A DNA stretch of 64,000 nucleotides from Magnolia sinica (Eukaryota; Streptophyta; Magnoliopsida; Magnoliales; Magnoliaceae), in NCBI RefSeq assembly GCF_029962835.1, contig NC_080574.1:41098501-41162500 (forward strand), given 5' to 3'. The position numbers were made by a program, and so were the translations under genes. The notes below the pieces were generated by a model. It ran no database searches, was not told the DNA's origin, and saw nothing but the letters and a program-made list of their open reading frames with translations. Below are positions 1 to 11,352 of this stretch, piece by piece. The stretch's first letter is position 1. Every line of letters begins with the position of its first letter.

Positions 1-10
1 TTTTACAGGA

Positions 11-1387
11 ATGAAGACAAGCGGTTCAAAGAGGAGAAGGCCCTTGCGCTCTCTAATGGATGTCGTCCTCTCCTCCGAACCAAAGACGAAGAGGAGGAAG
101 GCTTTTAAAGCTGAGGCCGAAGCTACCCCAGCTATGAGACTAGCTGGAGCTAGGCCTATCGCAGCCCCCTCTGAGGCTGTTGCCGGCATTCCTCCAACCC
201 CTTCCCCCGAGGTTGTAGTTACTGATGCTCTTGCCAGAATTGAACCTATCACCATCTCGTCACCTTCAGTGGAGGAACAAGTCCCCAAAGCTTTCCCTTT
301 GGTGGTCGTGGGTCCTTCTGAGGTGAGAGGAGAAGTAATAGGGGAGACTCCTTGCATGGTTGTTTCTTCGCAATCTGCAGTCCCCCTGCTGCCAGGGCTG
401 AGCCCTTGGTCAGTCAAGGTGATATCCTCGTCGGGTATGTGAACATTCCTGATGTGGCTGCCCAAGCTTTAGTGGCCAACAGGGTTGGAGGAGCTTCTGC
501 ACCTTCTCCAAGGGAAGGAGCTTCCACAACCTCTCCAGGGGTCTTGCCTCCTAGTTTTCATATGGCCCAGCTGAACTCTTGAGCGGCTAAGCATGCGCCA
601 GAGACGCGGATAGCCGACACTCTCTCTCTCTCCGCCATGTCAACTTGATGAACGGCTATGTAACAGTACGTTACTAGTCATTGCCAATGATGATGGAGGT
701 GAAAGAGAGGCTAAATTAAAGGAGATGGAACGGCTCGAAGCAGAGCGGGCCAAGTCTGTGGTCGAGAAGGCAGAGCAAGATGCACTGCGGGTCGAGCTCG
801 AAAAGCAGTTGGAAGCTTTAGTTAAGGAACAAGAGGAGCTGAAGAAGGCTGCTGCTGAGGGGTGAGCAAGAGAACTCGTGATTTAGGGTGAGATCAACCA
901 ACTTCAAGCTTGCTTGGATGTGGTTGAACCCGAAGTCAGTCGTTTATGCCAGACTAACGAAGACTTGGAGTTTAGGGCCACAGAAGCCAAGTTGGGGCTC
1001 GAGGTGATGAAAGAGAAGTTTGAGGCAGAGCGGCAGATGGCGACGAACCAGTTAGTTTAGCAATAGAGGGTCCTTAAGTCTGTTGCGTTTGCGGAGAAGG
1101 CTTCCTTATGGGCAAAGCTTGAGGCTCAAGCGGTCTTACAGGCGGCCGCGACAGTGGCCAAATACAAAGATTCCACTGAAAGGGCCAAGGAGCTGGATAA
1201 ATTATATTACTTCGGTTATAACACTAGTTTTGACGCTTTCCTCGTCGAGGTTAGAAGGCTTTATCGAACTCTCAACTTCGATGCCCTCATGGCAGACACC
1301 GCCGATGACGCCGAGCCTGTCATGGCATACAAGCCCAAGAATGCCCCTCCTGTGATGGAGATTGCCCAAGGTGCTCCTGTAGCCTAA
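11..1387 (+). pseudogene. Antisense additional ORF (aORF) of Tat element 1, coiled-coil part
   Basis: An open stretch at 11-442 is basic and serine/proline rich, starting MKTSGSKRRRPLRSLMD. From about 690 a charged heptad-rich coiled coil follows (for example KEMERLEAERAKSVVEKAEQ) and ends at a TAA at 1385-1387. In-frame stops near 868, 885 and 1057-1065 break it, and 443-690 is not open in a single frame. It runs on the strand opposite to gag-pol and converges tail to tail with pol, which is where Tat elements carry their antisense ORF. The window begins with ttttacag, which resembles a 3' splice acceptor, so an upstream exon may lie outside. The function of this protein class is unknown, and this copy is degenerate. 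Confidence 0.65.
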
Positions 1388-1884
1388 GCCACTGTGGACG
1401 CTCAGCCCCCCATCTCGGTAGCTGGTCCCTCTACTCGGAGGGAATAACAAGTTTTCGTTTTTTTTTTTTTTTGTAATGTAAATGGATTTCTCTTTTATAT
1501 CAATGATAATTATTGGCATACGGCTTGTTCGTGTGTGTTGATTGTTGTGATAATTCTTAGATGTATAATGTTTTAAGGACCGACCCTTTGAGGGGCCAAC
1601 CCCCCCATGAATGGCGTGCTCAGTTGCTTTTATAACGAGCCAACCCTCTTCTCAGGAGATCGGGTCGTCTTTAGGCTTTTTTCCTGCATGTGAGGGGATC
1701 CTTATGTAGAATTTCGTGGGTTTTAACATCCCAACCCCTTCTTGAAGGGATCAGTTCGTTAAGTTAACCTCTTCTTATGAGAGGCAACTTCTTCTGTTTG
1801 TAGATTGCTTATGTAGGAAAAGGAGAAACTTTTATTAAGGGTCTCAAAAGGCTGGTAACTAAGTAGTACATTTATTGAGGGCCT
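1388..1884. other. Non-coding spacer between convergent aORF and pol
   Basis: This is about 500 bp between the stop of the plus-strand ORF and the stop of the minus-strand pol. It contains a poly-T run near 1459-1472, followed by AT-rich sequence that could serve as an aORF polyadenylation region. No gene is seen. Confidence 0.5.
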
Positions 1885-4194
1885 TCAATGGCCGATAGAT
1901 CCACACTGGTAGTATATCTTCAAGTGCTTAACATTCCAAGGATGGGGGAGTGGACGTCCCTCGAGATCTTCCAAGTGATAGGAGCCTGGTTGGGTTGATC
2001 GAATCACACGATAGGGCCCTTCCTAGTTGAGCCTGAGTGTCCCAGCCCCTGGTTCTGCTGTATTTTGAAAGACGCGATGGAGGACCAAGTCCTCTGGCAA
2101 AAAACGCCTAGTCTTAACGCTTGAGTTGTAGAATCGTGTCACTTGGTGATGTCTAGCAGTTACTCGGAGTTGGGCAATATCTCTGGCCTCTTTGAGCAAG
2201 TCGAGGCTTGATGTGATGTGCTCAGCGTTCTAATCTTCCTGATAGTTTGACCCGAACTGTCGGGAGACCGATCTCGACTAGGACGATCGCCTCCGAGCCG
2301 TAGGATAGAGAAAAGGGGGTCTCCTCAGTAGATGATTGAGCCGTGGTCCGATATGTCCATAAGATGAATGGGAGCTCCTCGGCCCAGTTGCCCTTCGCTT
2401 TCTCTAACTTCATTTTCAGGTGGTGCTTAATGACCTTGTTTATAGCTTCCACTTGTCCATTGGACTGCGGATGTCGGGACGAGAAATAAGCGTTCGAGAT
2501 GCCGAGCCCTCTGCACATGCCCCTGAACTTACTATTATCGAATTGCTTACCGTTGTCAGAAATGAAGGTGCGCGGGATTCTGAATTGACAAATGATATTC
2601 TTTCAGACGAAGTTGACCACTTTCTATTCGGTTATTTTAGCCATGGGTTCGAACTCGGCCCATTTGGTGAAGTAATCAACTGCGACAATAGCAAACTTCA
2701 CCTGTCCTTTCCCTGTGGGCAGAGGTCCAATGATGTCAATCCCCCACTGAGCAAACGGCTACGGCTCACTCATAGGGGTCATTTCTTCCGTGGGTTACCT
2801 CGGTATTGCCATAAACCTTTGACACTTATCGCACCTTTAGACATAATCTTTCGAGTCCTCTCGGATGGTCGGCCAGAAGTACCCCTGGCGGAGTATCTTT
2901 AGAGCAAGGCTTGGTCATCGGAGTGATTACCGCAGATGCCATCATGAATTTCTCGTATCACGTAATCCGATTCTTCAGGGTGAAGGCATCTGAGGTAGGG
3001 CTACGAGTAACCCTTCTTGTATAGGACTCCATCCATGATAGTATATCAGACTACTCTGATCTTCAGGCGTCGAGCTTCCAGCTTGTCCTGGGGGACCTCA
3101 CTAGATACAAGGTAGCCATAGATTGGGTCCATCTAACTTGGTGCGGTCTCGACTGGGTTAACCACTTCTCGTTCCATTTGGTCGATGCTCATGCTCTCTA
3201 TGAATTCCACAGGGATGATCCAAGGAATCTTTCCCTCTGTGGCTGAGGCTAACCTTGCTAAGGCATCGACCTAAGAGTTCTTTGCCCTTAAGATTTGGTT
3301 GATGGAGCAAATTCAGAACCTCTCGATCAATTTTCGGTCTTCAGCTAAATAAGCCACCATCCTGGTTTCTCTAGCTTCGTACTCGGTGAAGATATGGTTC
3401 ACCACAAGTTGGGAATCACATCGCACTTTAAGGGACTGAACCCCTAGACTCGTAGCCAGTCTAAGTCCTGCTTACAGAGCTTCGTATTCTACTTCGTTAT
3501 TGGAGGCCCTAAAGCTGAACCTGATGGCGTACTGGATAGTTGTAGCGTCTGGCACGACCAGGACAATTTCCGCCCCAGCTCGCTTGGCGTTCAAAGACCC
3601 ATCGACATAAAGGATCCACCTCCTTTCCAACTCCCGATCTTTGGTAGGCGATGGAAATGGTGGGATTGCCGAGGCTGCTTCTGCTTTGGTATCGTCATTC
3701 GAGATAGTGAACTCTGCTATGAAGTCAGCCACAGCTTGACCCTTAATCTTAATCCTCAGACGGTATTGGATATCAAATTCTCCGAGTTCTATTGCCCATT
3801 TTGTAAGCCGTCCGGAGACATCTGATTTTTGAAGGACCTGCCTGAGTGGTGAGTCGGTTAGGACGATGATGGTATGTGCCTGGAAGTACGGTCGAAGCCT
3901 CTGCGCTGAAAAAACTAGGCTGAGTGCCAACTTTTCGATACTCTGGTATCTGGTCTCTGCGGGCACCATCGCTTTGCTCGTGTAGTAAACGAGATACTGT
4001 TTGTTTCCTACTTCTTCGACGAGTGCAGAGCTGATGGCCGAGGCCAAGACTACTAGGTATAGTAGTAGGGGCTCGCCCTCTTCCTATTTCGACAGTAAAG
4101 GAGGCGAACTCAGGTATTGTTTTAGCTCCTGGAATGCCTGTTCGCATTTAGAGGTCCACCCAGCCTTCTTGTGACCTTTCAGTTGTTGGAAGTA
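1885..4194 (-). pseudogene. pol: Tat element 1 pol, distal half: RNase H, archaeal-type RNase H, integrase
   Basis: Read on the minus strand from 4194: the RT-RNase H connection (EQAFQELKQYLSS), the gypsy RNase H (ALSLVFSAQRLRPYFQAH), then a second RNase H with WILYVDGSLNAKRAGA and RASNNEVEYEAL. Integrase follows with zinc-finger cysteines (RCDKCQ), the core GIDIIGPLP, ISDNG and GQVE, and the C-terminal GRPLPHPWN segment, ending at a TGA at 1885-1887. The catalytic D-D-35-E spacing of integrase is preserved, with 35 residues between the second D and the E. In-frame stops occur after DYV near 2843, at two codons near 2612-2632, and near 4084. Most look like CAG/CAA to TAG/TAA or TGG to TGA changes. 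It is separated from the RT half by the 4200-6491 insertion. Confidence 0.88.
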
Positions 4195-4199
4195 GGGGA
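4195..4199. repeat. Target-site duplication GGGGA, left copy
   Basis: GGGGA at 4195-4199 precedes TGAAATTGC, and GGGGA recurs at 6492-6496 after GGCACTTTCA. Removing the insertion and one copy brings the RT end (CLP) next to PYFQQLKG, as expected for uninterrupted pol. Confidence 0.85.
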
Positions 4200-6491
4200 T
4201 GAAATTGCAGTAATGACCGCTTTAGTTGAAGTAGGAATATGCCAATATGTCCTAGAGGGGGGTGAATAGGACTTTTAGTATTTTATGACAGTTTAAAATC
4301 CTATCACTCTAATCCTAAAAGTAAGCATGCATCAGGATTACTATAGAGTAAGCCTACTGGCTCCCAAGCATAGTAGAGGATCCAATCATGAAACTATTTG
4401 AGAGATAAACAATATGCAAATCAATTTATGATGGATGTGACTATGTGTGAGGTGTGATCTTAGATAATCAAGTATGAAAGTATTTAAGGAAATCACATAA
4501 GTAATGGAAGGTAATAGCAATCACAAACATAGTCATTTTTATAGTGGTTCGACTACTTGTCCACTCCATTTCTGGTGGACGCACTCAACCCTTAAGTGTA
4601 CCAGATCTCACTAAAGGAGGTTTCACAACAGGTTCACCTCAAATTGGAGGTTTTAAATCAGATTCACCTCTACACTTAGGGTGACATGACGTGTTTACAC
4701 AACACAAATTATGCTCCCATGAGCAAGGGTCAACAGACAACACCCGACTTTTAAGACCCACTGGCCAAGGATCCACACAAGGAACCTAACAGAGGTTTCA
4801 CAACAGGTTCACCTCTAATTGAAGGTTTTAAACAGGTTCACCTCTAACCAGTTTATGCCCTCCACAGAGCAATGGTCAACACAAAGCACCCCCATGTACA
4901 CTCCCACCGGAGGCTTCCTATGAGGACTTGCAAGGGATGAGAAACACCTTAGACCCAATCTTAAGAAGGAATGATCACAAGGGTCCTCTGGACTCTAATG
5001 ACTTACAGATAAGTAGATGAGCCCCATTCAGCGTGTTGTCGAAGATCTCCTCCTTTGTTGACGAAGAATCTTCTACTTCCTTGAACTGCAACTTAGAAGA
5101 TGTACCAATATATGGCGACGGTTGGGTCAAGGTTATGATGGAATCCTACTCTATTAAATATTTTCCTATAAAAGAGATAAAATGATTCCAATCATCTATG
5201 CATTCAAGGCATCCCAGCTTAATGATTTTCCATTAAGGTGGTAGCTGAAGGATCCTTGAATGCGGAAGTTCATTCCCCAATCCACTCTATTGAATGTCAA
5301 TGATGAGGGTGGATTGGAGGATGAACTTCCATGAGAGAAAAGGCTTAGGGTATATGATGTAAGGTTAAACACTCAAAAGTACTCTCTATTTTCTCTATCC
5401 AACAACTAAGGGAAAGCTCTCATTAAATAGGCAAAAGGTTCCAACAGATATAAAACGGTCACATTTTTGACAGAGTTCGATATCATCGAGCGTATACTCT
5501 CGATAACATTGACTGGCTGCTCGATGACTCAAACGCTTTTGAACTCTTTTGCTAGCTGGTCGAGGAAATCGAACATGTGTTGATGTCATCGGATTGCGAA
5601 CTCTGATTTCATCGACACGAGGTTCGATTCCTCGACATTTGAAAATGTGAGAGACTTTCCTTTGAAGTTTTTCTGGAAAAAGAAATGATCGAGCATCACT
5701 TAATATCATCGGAATTTGAATATCGATGATATCGAGGGAAGTGTCGATTTATCGATAATTTCAAGAAATTTTCCTATAAGCTTGCTGGACAGATTATGTC
5801 TACATTCGATGACATCGACCATGCCTCGATATGATTGATATTTGAATATTGATTTTATCGAGTGACCCTCGATCCAAGAAGAACAACCTGAAAAACTTGC
5901 TAGATAGATTTGTGTCCCAGACCGATATTATCGAAGGGCTTTCGATATCATTGATATTTGAATTCTGAGGATATTGAGGAGCTCTTCGATATATCAAAGA
6001 TTACATGATTTGCCTTAACAGAACTTGGACACAACATACTTGATGTCGATTTTATCGAGTCTACTTCGATGGACTCGAGATTCAAATTTCGATGATATCG
6101 ATACATCGATAATTCCGTCCAGAGATTTTTGTGGTTGCTGGATGACTTATGTCCTCAATTTGATAATATCGAGTGAGCTTCGAGGACATGGATAACAAGA
6201 GTCTATTTTATCGAACCATGTATCGATAAATCGACAAAGGTAGAAAACTTAAAGATTTTTCTGAAGTTTTGAAAAAGTTTTCTAACCAAAAACTTAAGAT
6301 GTTCTTTCCAATTTTTAAGGGTTATAATTACATGGTGTTTTGGGACATGCATGGGATATGAGACTAACATTTACCTGTGGTGAGTTCGGGCACACGTCCT
6401 GTTGAGATAGTCGCTTGATCAATCTTCCTATGAGGCTCCTCTATATAGCTAACTCAATGCTCATGCTAATTGACAAACCAGGGCACTTTCA
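4200..6491. mobile_element. LTR-type TG...CA insertion (2292 bp), non-coding, in Tat element 1 pol
   Basis: The ends are TGAAATTGC and GGCACTTTCA, so TGAAA and TTTCA form a short terminal inverted repeat typical of an LTR. A perfect 5-bp duplication flanks it. No gag or pol domain is recognisable, so it is a solo LTR or a short non-autonomous element; orientation is unknown. Inside, a block beginning aggtttcacaacaggttca occurs twice (about 4616-4675 and 4791-4850). The stretch 5465-6240 is crowded with TCGAT/ATCGA motifs. A phrase near 4238 (TGTCCTAGAGGGGGGTGAAT) could be the start of another nested terminus, but I found no matching end. Confidence 0.75.
5465..6240. repeat. TCGAT/ATCGA-rich degenerate repeat tract
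   Basis: Short units such as TCGATGATATCGA and TCGATATTATCGA recur dozens of times with degenerate spacers of about 25-60 bp. The motif is palindromic, so units read on both strands. No ORF and no clean tandem period are seen. Confidence 0.6.
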
Positions 6492-8066
6492 GGGGAGACA
6501 TATATTGGTAGCTCTGGAGATAAACCATCCGAGCACTACCACTCGACCAGGTAGACATTGGATTTCCTTCATTGTTTGCAGGGATATCATGTTGAGCAGT
6601 GCTTTTATCTTCTCAGGATTCACCTTGATGCCTCTCTGGTTGACTTGAAACTTAAGGAATTTGTCAGAACCGACGCCGAAGACACATTTGGCTGGGTTCA
6701 GCTTCATCCAATACATCAGGAGGATTGAAAACGTCACTCCGAGGTCGGCGAGGTGGTCGGATGCTTTAACGCTTTTGACAAGCATGTTATCGACGTAAAC
6801 TTCCATTGTTTGTTCGATCTGCTTGGCAAACATCTGATTCACTAATCTCTAATATGTTGCCCCAACATTCTTCAGGCCAAAAGGCATGACCCGATAATAG
6901 TAGAGCCCTTTGTCTGTGACAAAGGTGGTCTTCTGCCTATCTAGGGGATGCATCGGGATTTGATTATACCCGGAATAAGCATCCAAGAAGGAAAGGAGCT
7001 TGTGACCAGCCATATTGTCGACCAGTTGATCGATTCGAGGTAAGGGGAAGCTATCTTTAAGGCAGGCTTTGTTCAGGTCCGAGTAGTCGACACAGACCCG
7101 CCACTTCCCACTTGATTTCTTCACCAGGACCATATTGGCGATCCAGTTTGGATAATATATTTCTTCGATGAAGCCGACGTTGAGGAGGTTGGAAACTTCA
7201 TCGGCTATGGCTATGTATCTTTTGGCATTGAACGTTCTTTTCTTCTGTTTCACCGGTTTATGACTCCTGCCCACATTCAACCTATGGACCATGACATCGG
7301 GAGAAATTCCTGGCATATCCCCGTGTAACCAAGTAAAGACATCCTTATGTTGCTGTAAGAAAGTTATCATTTGAGACCTCTGCTTGAAATTCAGTGAAGA
7401 TTCGAGTTGAATAGTTTTGCTCGGGTCGGCTTCCTCGAGTGGGACGGTCTCTAAGTCCTCGGGGGGATCCTCCATAGGGTCGAGGGTGTTGATGGTGAGG
7501 GTCTGCTTTACTGACCCTTTTCTCATGGCTATCGCATAACATCTTCGTGCTTCACGCTGATCCCCTCGGAGATATCTGACTCCTCCTTCAGCGGGGAACT
7601 TCATCATCAGGTGGTATGTGGACACAACTGCCCTTATCACATTAAGGGAAGGTCGGCCCAAAATGACGTTGCACATTGACGACACATTGACGACAAGAAA
7701 GTCCACAAGAAGTGTGGCTTGGTGTTGTCCTTCGTCGGCTGTCACAGGAAGAGTAATGGCTCCCTCGGAGATCACCCTATCTTTGGCAAAGCCGTGTAGG
7801 AGGGTTTTCAAGGGTCGGAGTTGTGACCTATTGATTCTCATTCTCTCGAAGGCTTCAGAGTAGATGACGTCGACTGAGCTTCTCGTGTCGAGCAAGATGC
7901 GGAAGACCTTGCGGTTAGATATGGTCATAGTTACCACAAGAGCATCGTCGTGCGGGTGCTAGATCTCGCGCGCATCATCTTCTGTAAAAGTCAAGCTGCA
8001 GGGATCGAGACGGAGCTCTTTCCTCGGCCTTTTGGTTAAATGGACATAGTGCTCGAGGTCCAAACT
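6492..8066 (-). pseudogene. pol: Tat element 1 pol, proximal half: protease and reverse transcriptase
   Basis: Same frame as gag. The aspartic protease region starts near 7937 (TISNRKVFRILLDTRSSVDV); the active-site triad normally read as DTG is DTR here. RT follows with KSSGKWRVCVDYSDLNKAC, PLPRIDQLVD, the FLDAYSGYNQI motif and MPFGLKN. A TAG interrupts it at 6846-6848, after NVGATY. The continuation has VYVDNMLVKS, where the catalytic YxDD box has become YVDN, then FLKFQVNQRGIKVNPEK and FISRATN. Both active-site substitutions are explained by single G-to-A changes. The half ends at the 4200-6491 insertion. Confidence 0.9.
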
Positions 8067-9716
8067 CTAAGAGTGGGCTTTGTGAGTTCTGTTTGAGTCG
8101 CCTCCACTGAATGAATCTCCATAAATGGTTCGAATTTCAGCAGGTTCTTTAGTAGTATTGCTCGGACGTTCTTCTTTCTGAGCTGACTTCTCCTTCTTAG
8201 CATATCGACGCAAGTAACTCTTGCAGATAAGGGTCTCGATCTCGTCTTTGAGGTCTACACAGTCGCTCGTATTGTGACCATGATCATGGTGGAATCGGTA
8301 ATATTTGCGCTTATCTCGATTCTCTGTGTCAGTTTTCATGCAGACAGGCCAGTTTATGAGTCTCTGACCCTTGATATCTAACAATATCTATTCCGCGGAG
8401 GTGTTGAGGGAGGGTGTAAGAATGGAATTTGCCCTTGGGTCTTTGGCTTAGCTGAGATCGCGAGGAGCCCGGTCGTCAGGCTTTTTGCTGGACGACCGAG
8501 GTTCTTCGTTCCTTTGCCTTTTTTCTTTTGATGACGTTTTAGTAGCTTGGATGTTCCTGCAGGAGTTGGAGAATTCCTCAGCATTGGTATACTTCTGAGC
8601 CCTGCTAATGAGCTCGGCCGGGGTAGTCGGTGGATTTTTCCCAATTGAGAAGGTGAACTTCCCTTCTTTGAGGCCGCTGAACATGGCTGAGAGCGCCATC
8701 TTGTTGTCGTAATCTTCCACTAATAATGCTTGCTTGTTGAAGCGGACAATATAATTCTTTAGTGGTTCTTTGTTCCCCTGTTTGAGGGTGAACAGATGAG
8801 TAGTCAGCTTCCGACTCTTCTTACCAGTGATAAACTGGGTAAGGAACAATCTGCTAAGCTTCGCGAAGGAGCTAATCGATTTCGGTTTAAGTTGTTGATA
8901 CCAACTCCGAGCAGACCCGGAGAGAGTTATCGAAAAGGCTCGGCACATCATGGCATCCGTAGCCGACTGGATTTGCATCCACGATCGGTATAATTCCACG
9001 TGCTCTGAGGGGTCTCCGAATCTGGAGAATTGGATGATAGGGGGCATCCTGAACCTTGACGGCATCACCTCGTCCATGATTGCTGAGGCGAAAGGAGGCT
9101 CGGTCTCTTCCATCATCGTCTGGATTGCAGTTGGGACAGACGCAGAGCGCTAGTCCTTCTGAAATGCCTTAAAGTGGTCTCGGAGCTCCTTAAGCTGTGC
9201 TTCCAAAGTATTCTGATTCTTAGCTATTGTCTCCTGGAAGGCATCCATCATGTCAGTTGTCTTGCCGCGCCTGCTCCTCTCTAGCCGATGACGGAGGTCG
9301 GTAGGTGCTAGAGCCAAAGTGGCGGATACATAAAACTGTTCCATGTCCAGAGCGGGTTCTGGGATTCGTGTGGATTGCTCTTGGGGCACTGTGTCGTGAG
9401 CACGGTCGGGATCTCGTGCGGACTGTTCTTGGGATCCGCTGGCCCAGGAGTTGACCGGTTGCTGTCGTGCTTCGGGCATTGGGGTGGCTTCCATTAGGTT
9501 TAATGGCGGCTGCTGATTCTACTGCGCCTTCATTCGGCTGATTTTGTCTTTCAGTATCTAGACTTCATTTTGCAACGCCTTGTATTTTCCTCCTCGGCTC
9601 CTAGTTCGTTGGGACGGTCCTATTGGAGCCGACTCGGTATACAGTAACGAAGAAGACTGGTGTTGCCCACTGGGTTCGGGTTCCACTACTATCGCCTTTT
9701 TCTTTCCTCTCGCCAT
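8067..9716 (-). pseudogene. gag: Tat element 1 gag
   Basis: The ATG at 9714-9716 starts a frame continuous with pol (MARGKKKAIVVEPEPSGQHQ). The N-terminal part is interrupted by TAG codons near 9559, 9520 and 9150. The Retrotrans_gag core lies at about 8560-9060 (IIQFSRFGDPSEHVELYRSW, GSARSWYQQLKPKSISSF, ITGKKSRKLTTHLFTLKQGN). It is followed by a zinc-finger-like segment at about 8240-8320, YYRFHHDHGHNTSDCVDLK, where Tat Gag usually has a CCHC-like motif. Further stops occur near 8448 and at 8067. The protein would form the nucleocapsid, but this copy cannot be translated whole. Confidence 0.88.
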
Positions 9717-9807
9717 TTTCGGTGAATCCTACTAGCTTTTCGTTTGTGTTTCCCACAGATGGCATTAAAAAATGTTGATGTCAAAATCCGGATCACCCAC
9801 CACTTAA
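9717..9807 (-). other. Leader with candidate primer-binding site
   Basis: On the minus strand the LTR ends ...CCACAACA and a segment starting TGGTGGGTGATCCGGA follows after a few bases. It starts with TGG, as a site pairing with a tRNA CCA end should. I could not match it to a particular tRNA. Confidence 0.4.
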
Positions 9808-10518
9808 TGTTGTGGACCTTCGACAAACCCTGGCCCTGTGCAAAAGGTTAAGCAAAGGAGACTCTAGTTAAGACAAAGAACCCTCCGATGCCTAAGTTAG
9901 GCTAGGGAATCGGGGTCTAAGTCGTATGTAGGGAGAGGGTGCTAGATCTTGCGTACCTGTGGCAATAGGGTCCTCTGGCATTTATACTTGTCGGTAGAGA
10001 GGATTGCGTCCATTAATCTCGGCACGATTTACTCAATCCGGCTGATATTGCAATCATATCTTAATGGCGCGTATCTCCGGGCAAGATCGTCGGTCACATT
10101 CGCATCCAGATCGATATCTGGGCTCATCGTGGCGAGTATCATCACGGGCTTAGCCATGGCCTCGGCACATGACGTGTCTCTGCCTAGACTCGGCCTCGGC
10201 CTCAACATACGAGGTATCTGTATTCTGATTCGGCCTCGGATCGTACAGACATGAAGTTGAGTACTAATAGTCGGAGTTTGTTGATAAGTCATTGGGGTTG
10301 GAGTTCATCTACCAAAGCTAAGGATGAAGATCAGGACACAGCTCGGCCACTCCCCTTCAGACAAGGACAAGCATTCGGATCAGCTGATCAGGATTCTGGT
10401 TCCGAGCCCTGACTTGGGAATTGGTCCTTAACGTCGTATCCTCCTTTCGAGGCCTTGCTATCGGATTCATGTAACCTTGGCTGACCCCGATTGTCTTCGT
10501 ACGAATTTCCCCATAACA
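9808..10518 (-). repeat. 5' LTR of Tat element 1 (711 bp)
   Basis: The segment is bounded by TGTTGTGG and CCATAACA, giving near-perfect short terminal inverted repeats (TGTTRTGG). It lies directly upstream of the candidate primer-binding site and gag in minus-strand reading. The mate LTR would lie left of position 1, so the pair and the target duplication (one flank is ATGAT) cannot be checked. Confidence 0.75.
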
Positions 10519-10658
10519 ATGATGATGGTTCAAATTTAAATTTGGTGAATGTTTTCTATGGTTGTTTATACCCTCAGAGGTTTTATAGTGAACCAATCAT
10601 ATCATAGGGTGATTATTGGATTTTCCATTAAGAGGGAAACTGGTATAGGATTGCAACT

Positions 10659-10693
10659 TGGGTGGGGTGGGTTGGGTTGGGTTGGGTTGGTTC
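10659..10693 (+). repeat. GGGTT-type simple repeat
   Basis: About five units of GGGTTG-like sequence lie in a generally G-rich context. The unit is not the plant telomere unit TTTAGGG. Confidence 0.7.
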
Positions 10694-11328
10694 GGGCTAA
10701 GGGACAGCTGAGCCAAAGAAAGCTCCCCAACACGCAATTTGACTGGCTCCAATTTGACCCCAAGGCGCCCAGCCCAAACTCAACCTGATTTCCTCCCTAC
10801 CTGATCCAACTTGACCCAAATACTTGTATTTATTCCCAACCCGACCGATATTTGTTCAAGCCGAACCCAATTTCGATTGCCATTATCCAACTTGGACCTA
10901 AAATAAGAACCTTGACAACCCAACCCAGCCCAGCCTCACCTGAATTCGAGTTTGGTCAATCTGGTTTAGGTTGATCCAAACCTAAGTTGCAGCCCTAGGG
11001 TGTTGTTACATTACTTGGGAATAAACGATTAATAGTTTCTCTCTAAATGTTAGGGTTTGATATAAGATACTTCTCCCTTTTGAAACCTTAATCCGAAAGA
11101 ATTCCTTTCCTTCTAGAAAGATCTGATAAACATTATTAAAATAGGTAGCAAAGTGCATAATGTTCTATTCTTATCTTTGGTTGAGAATTAGTATCTTTGG
11201 TGGACTTTGTATCATCTTTAGTAAAAAAGAATCATCATTGATTGAGAATCGACATCTCTGGTGGGCTTTCTTTTATCTCTTCATCTGGCTACAAATCCTT
11301 AGTTAACAAGGTTTCTGATCTTTTTTTT

Positions 11329-11352
11329 AATTTAATTTAATTTAATTTAATT
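11329..11352 (+). repeat. (TTTAA)n microsatellite
   Basis: Four to five consecutive TTTAA units are flanked by T runs. Confidence 0.8.

Larger units (their letters stand above)
1..10518 (-). mobile_element. Tat-lineage Ty3/gypsy retrotransposon 1, decayed, 3' LTR outside window
   Basis: The minus strand reads LTR, leader, gag, protease, RT, RNase H, a second archaeal-type RNase H and integrase, with an additional ORF on the opposite strand beyond pol. A second RNase H domain and an antisense extra ORF are known hallmarks of the Tat lineage. The element is cut by a 2.3-kb insertion at 4200-6491. The LTR copy expected beyond position 1 is not in the window, so divergence between the two LTRs cannot be assessed. 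The coding frame has many in-frame stops, so the element is not autonomous. Confidence 0.88.

Noticed and set aside
2420-2902. Plus-strand ORF of 160 codons as a gene
   Set aside because: It is the complementary frame of the Tat integrase, whose DD-35-E core is on the minus strand.
4238-4260. TGTCCTAGAGGGGGGTGAAT as the start of a separate nested LTR
   Set aside because: No partner end with matching duplication could be found; the whole 4200-6491 insertion already explains the interruption.
10659-10693. G-rich GGGTT run as an interstitial telomere repeat
   Set aside because: The unit is GGGTT, not TTTAGGG, and the run is short.
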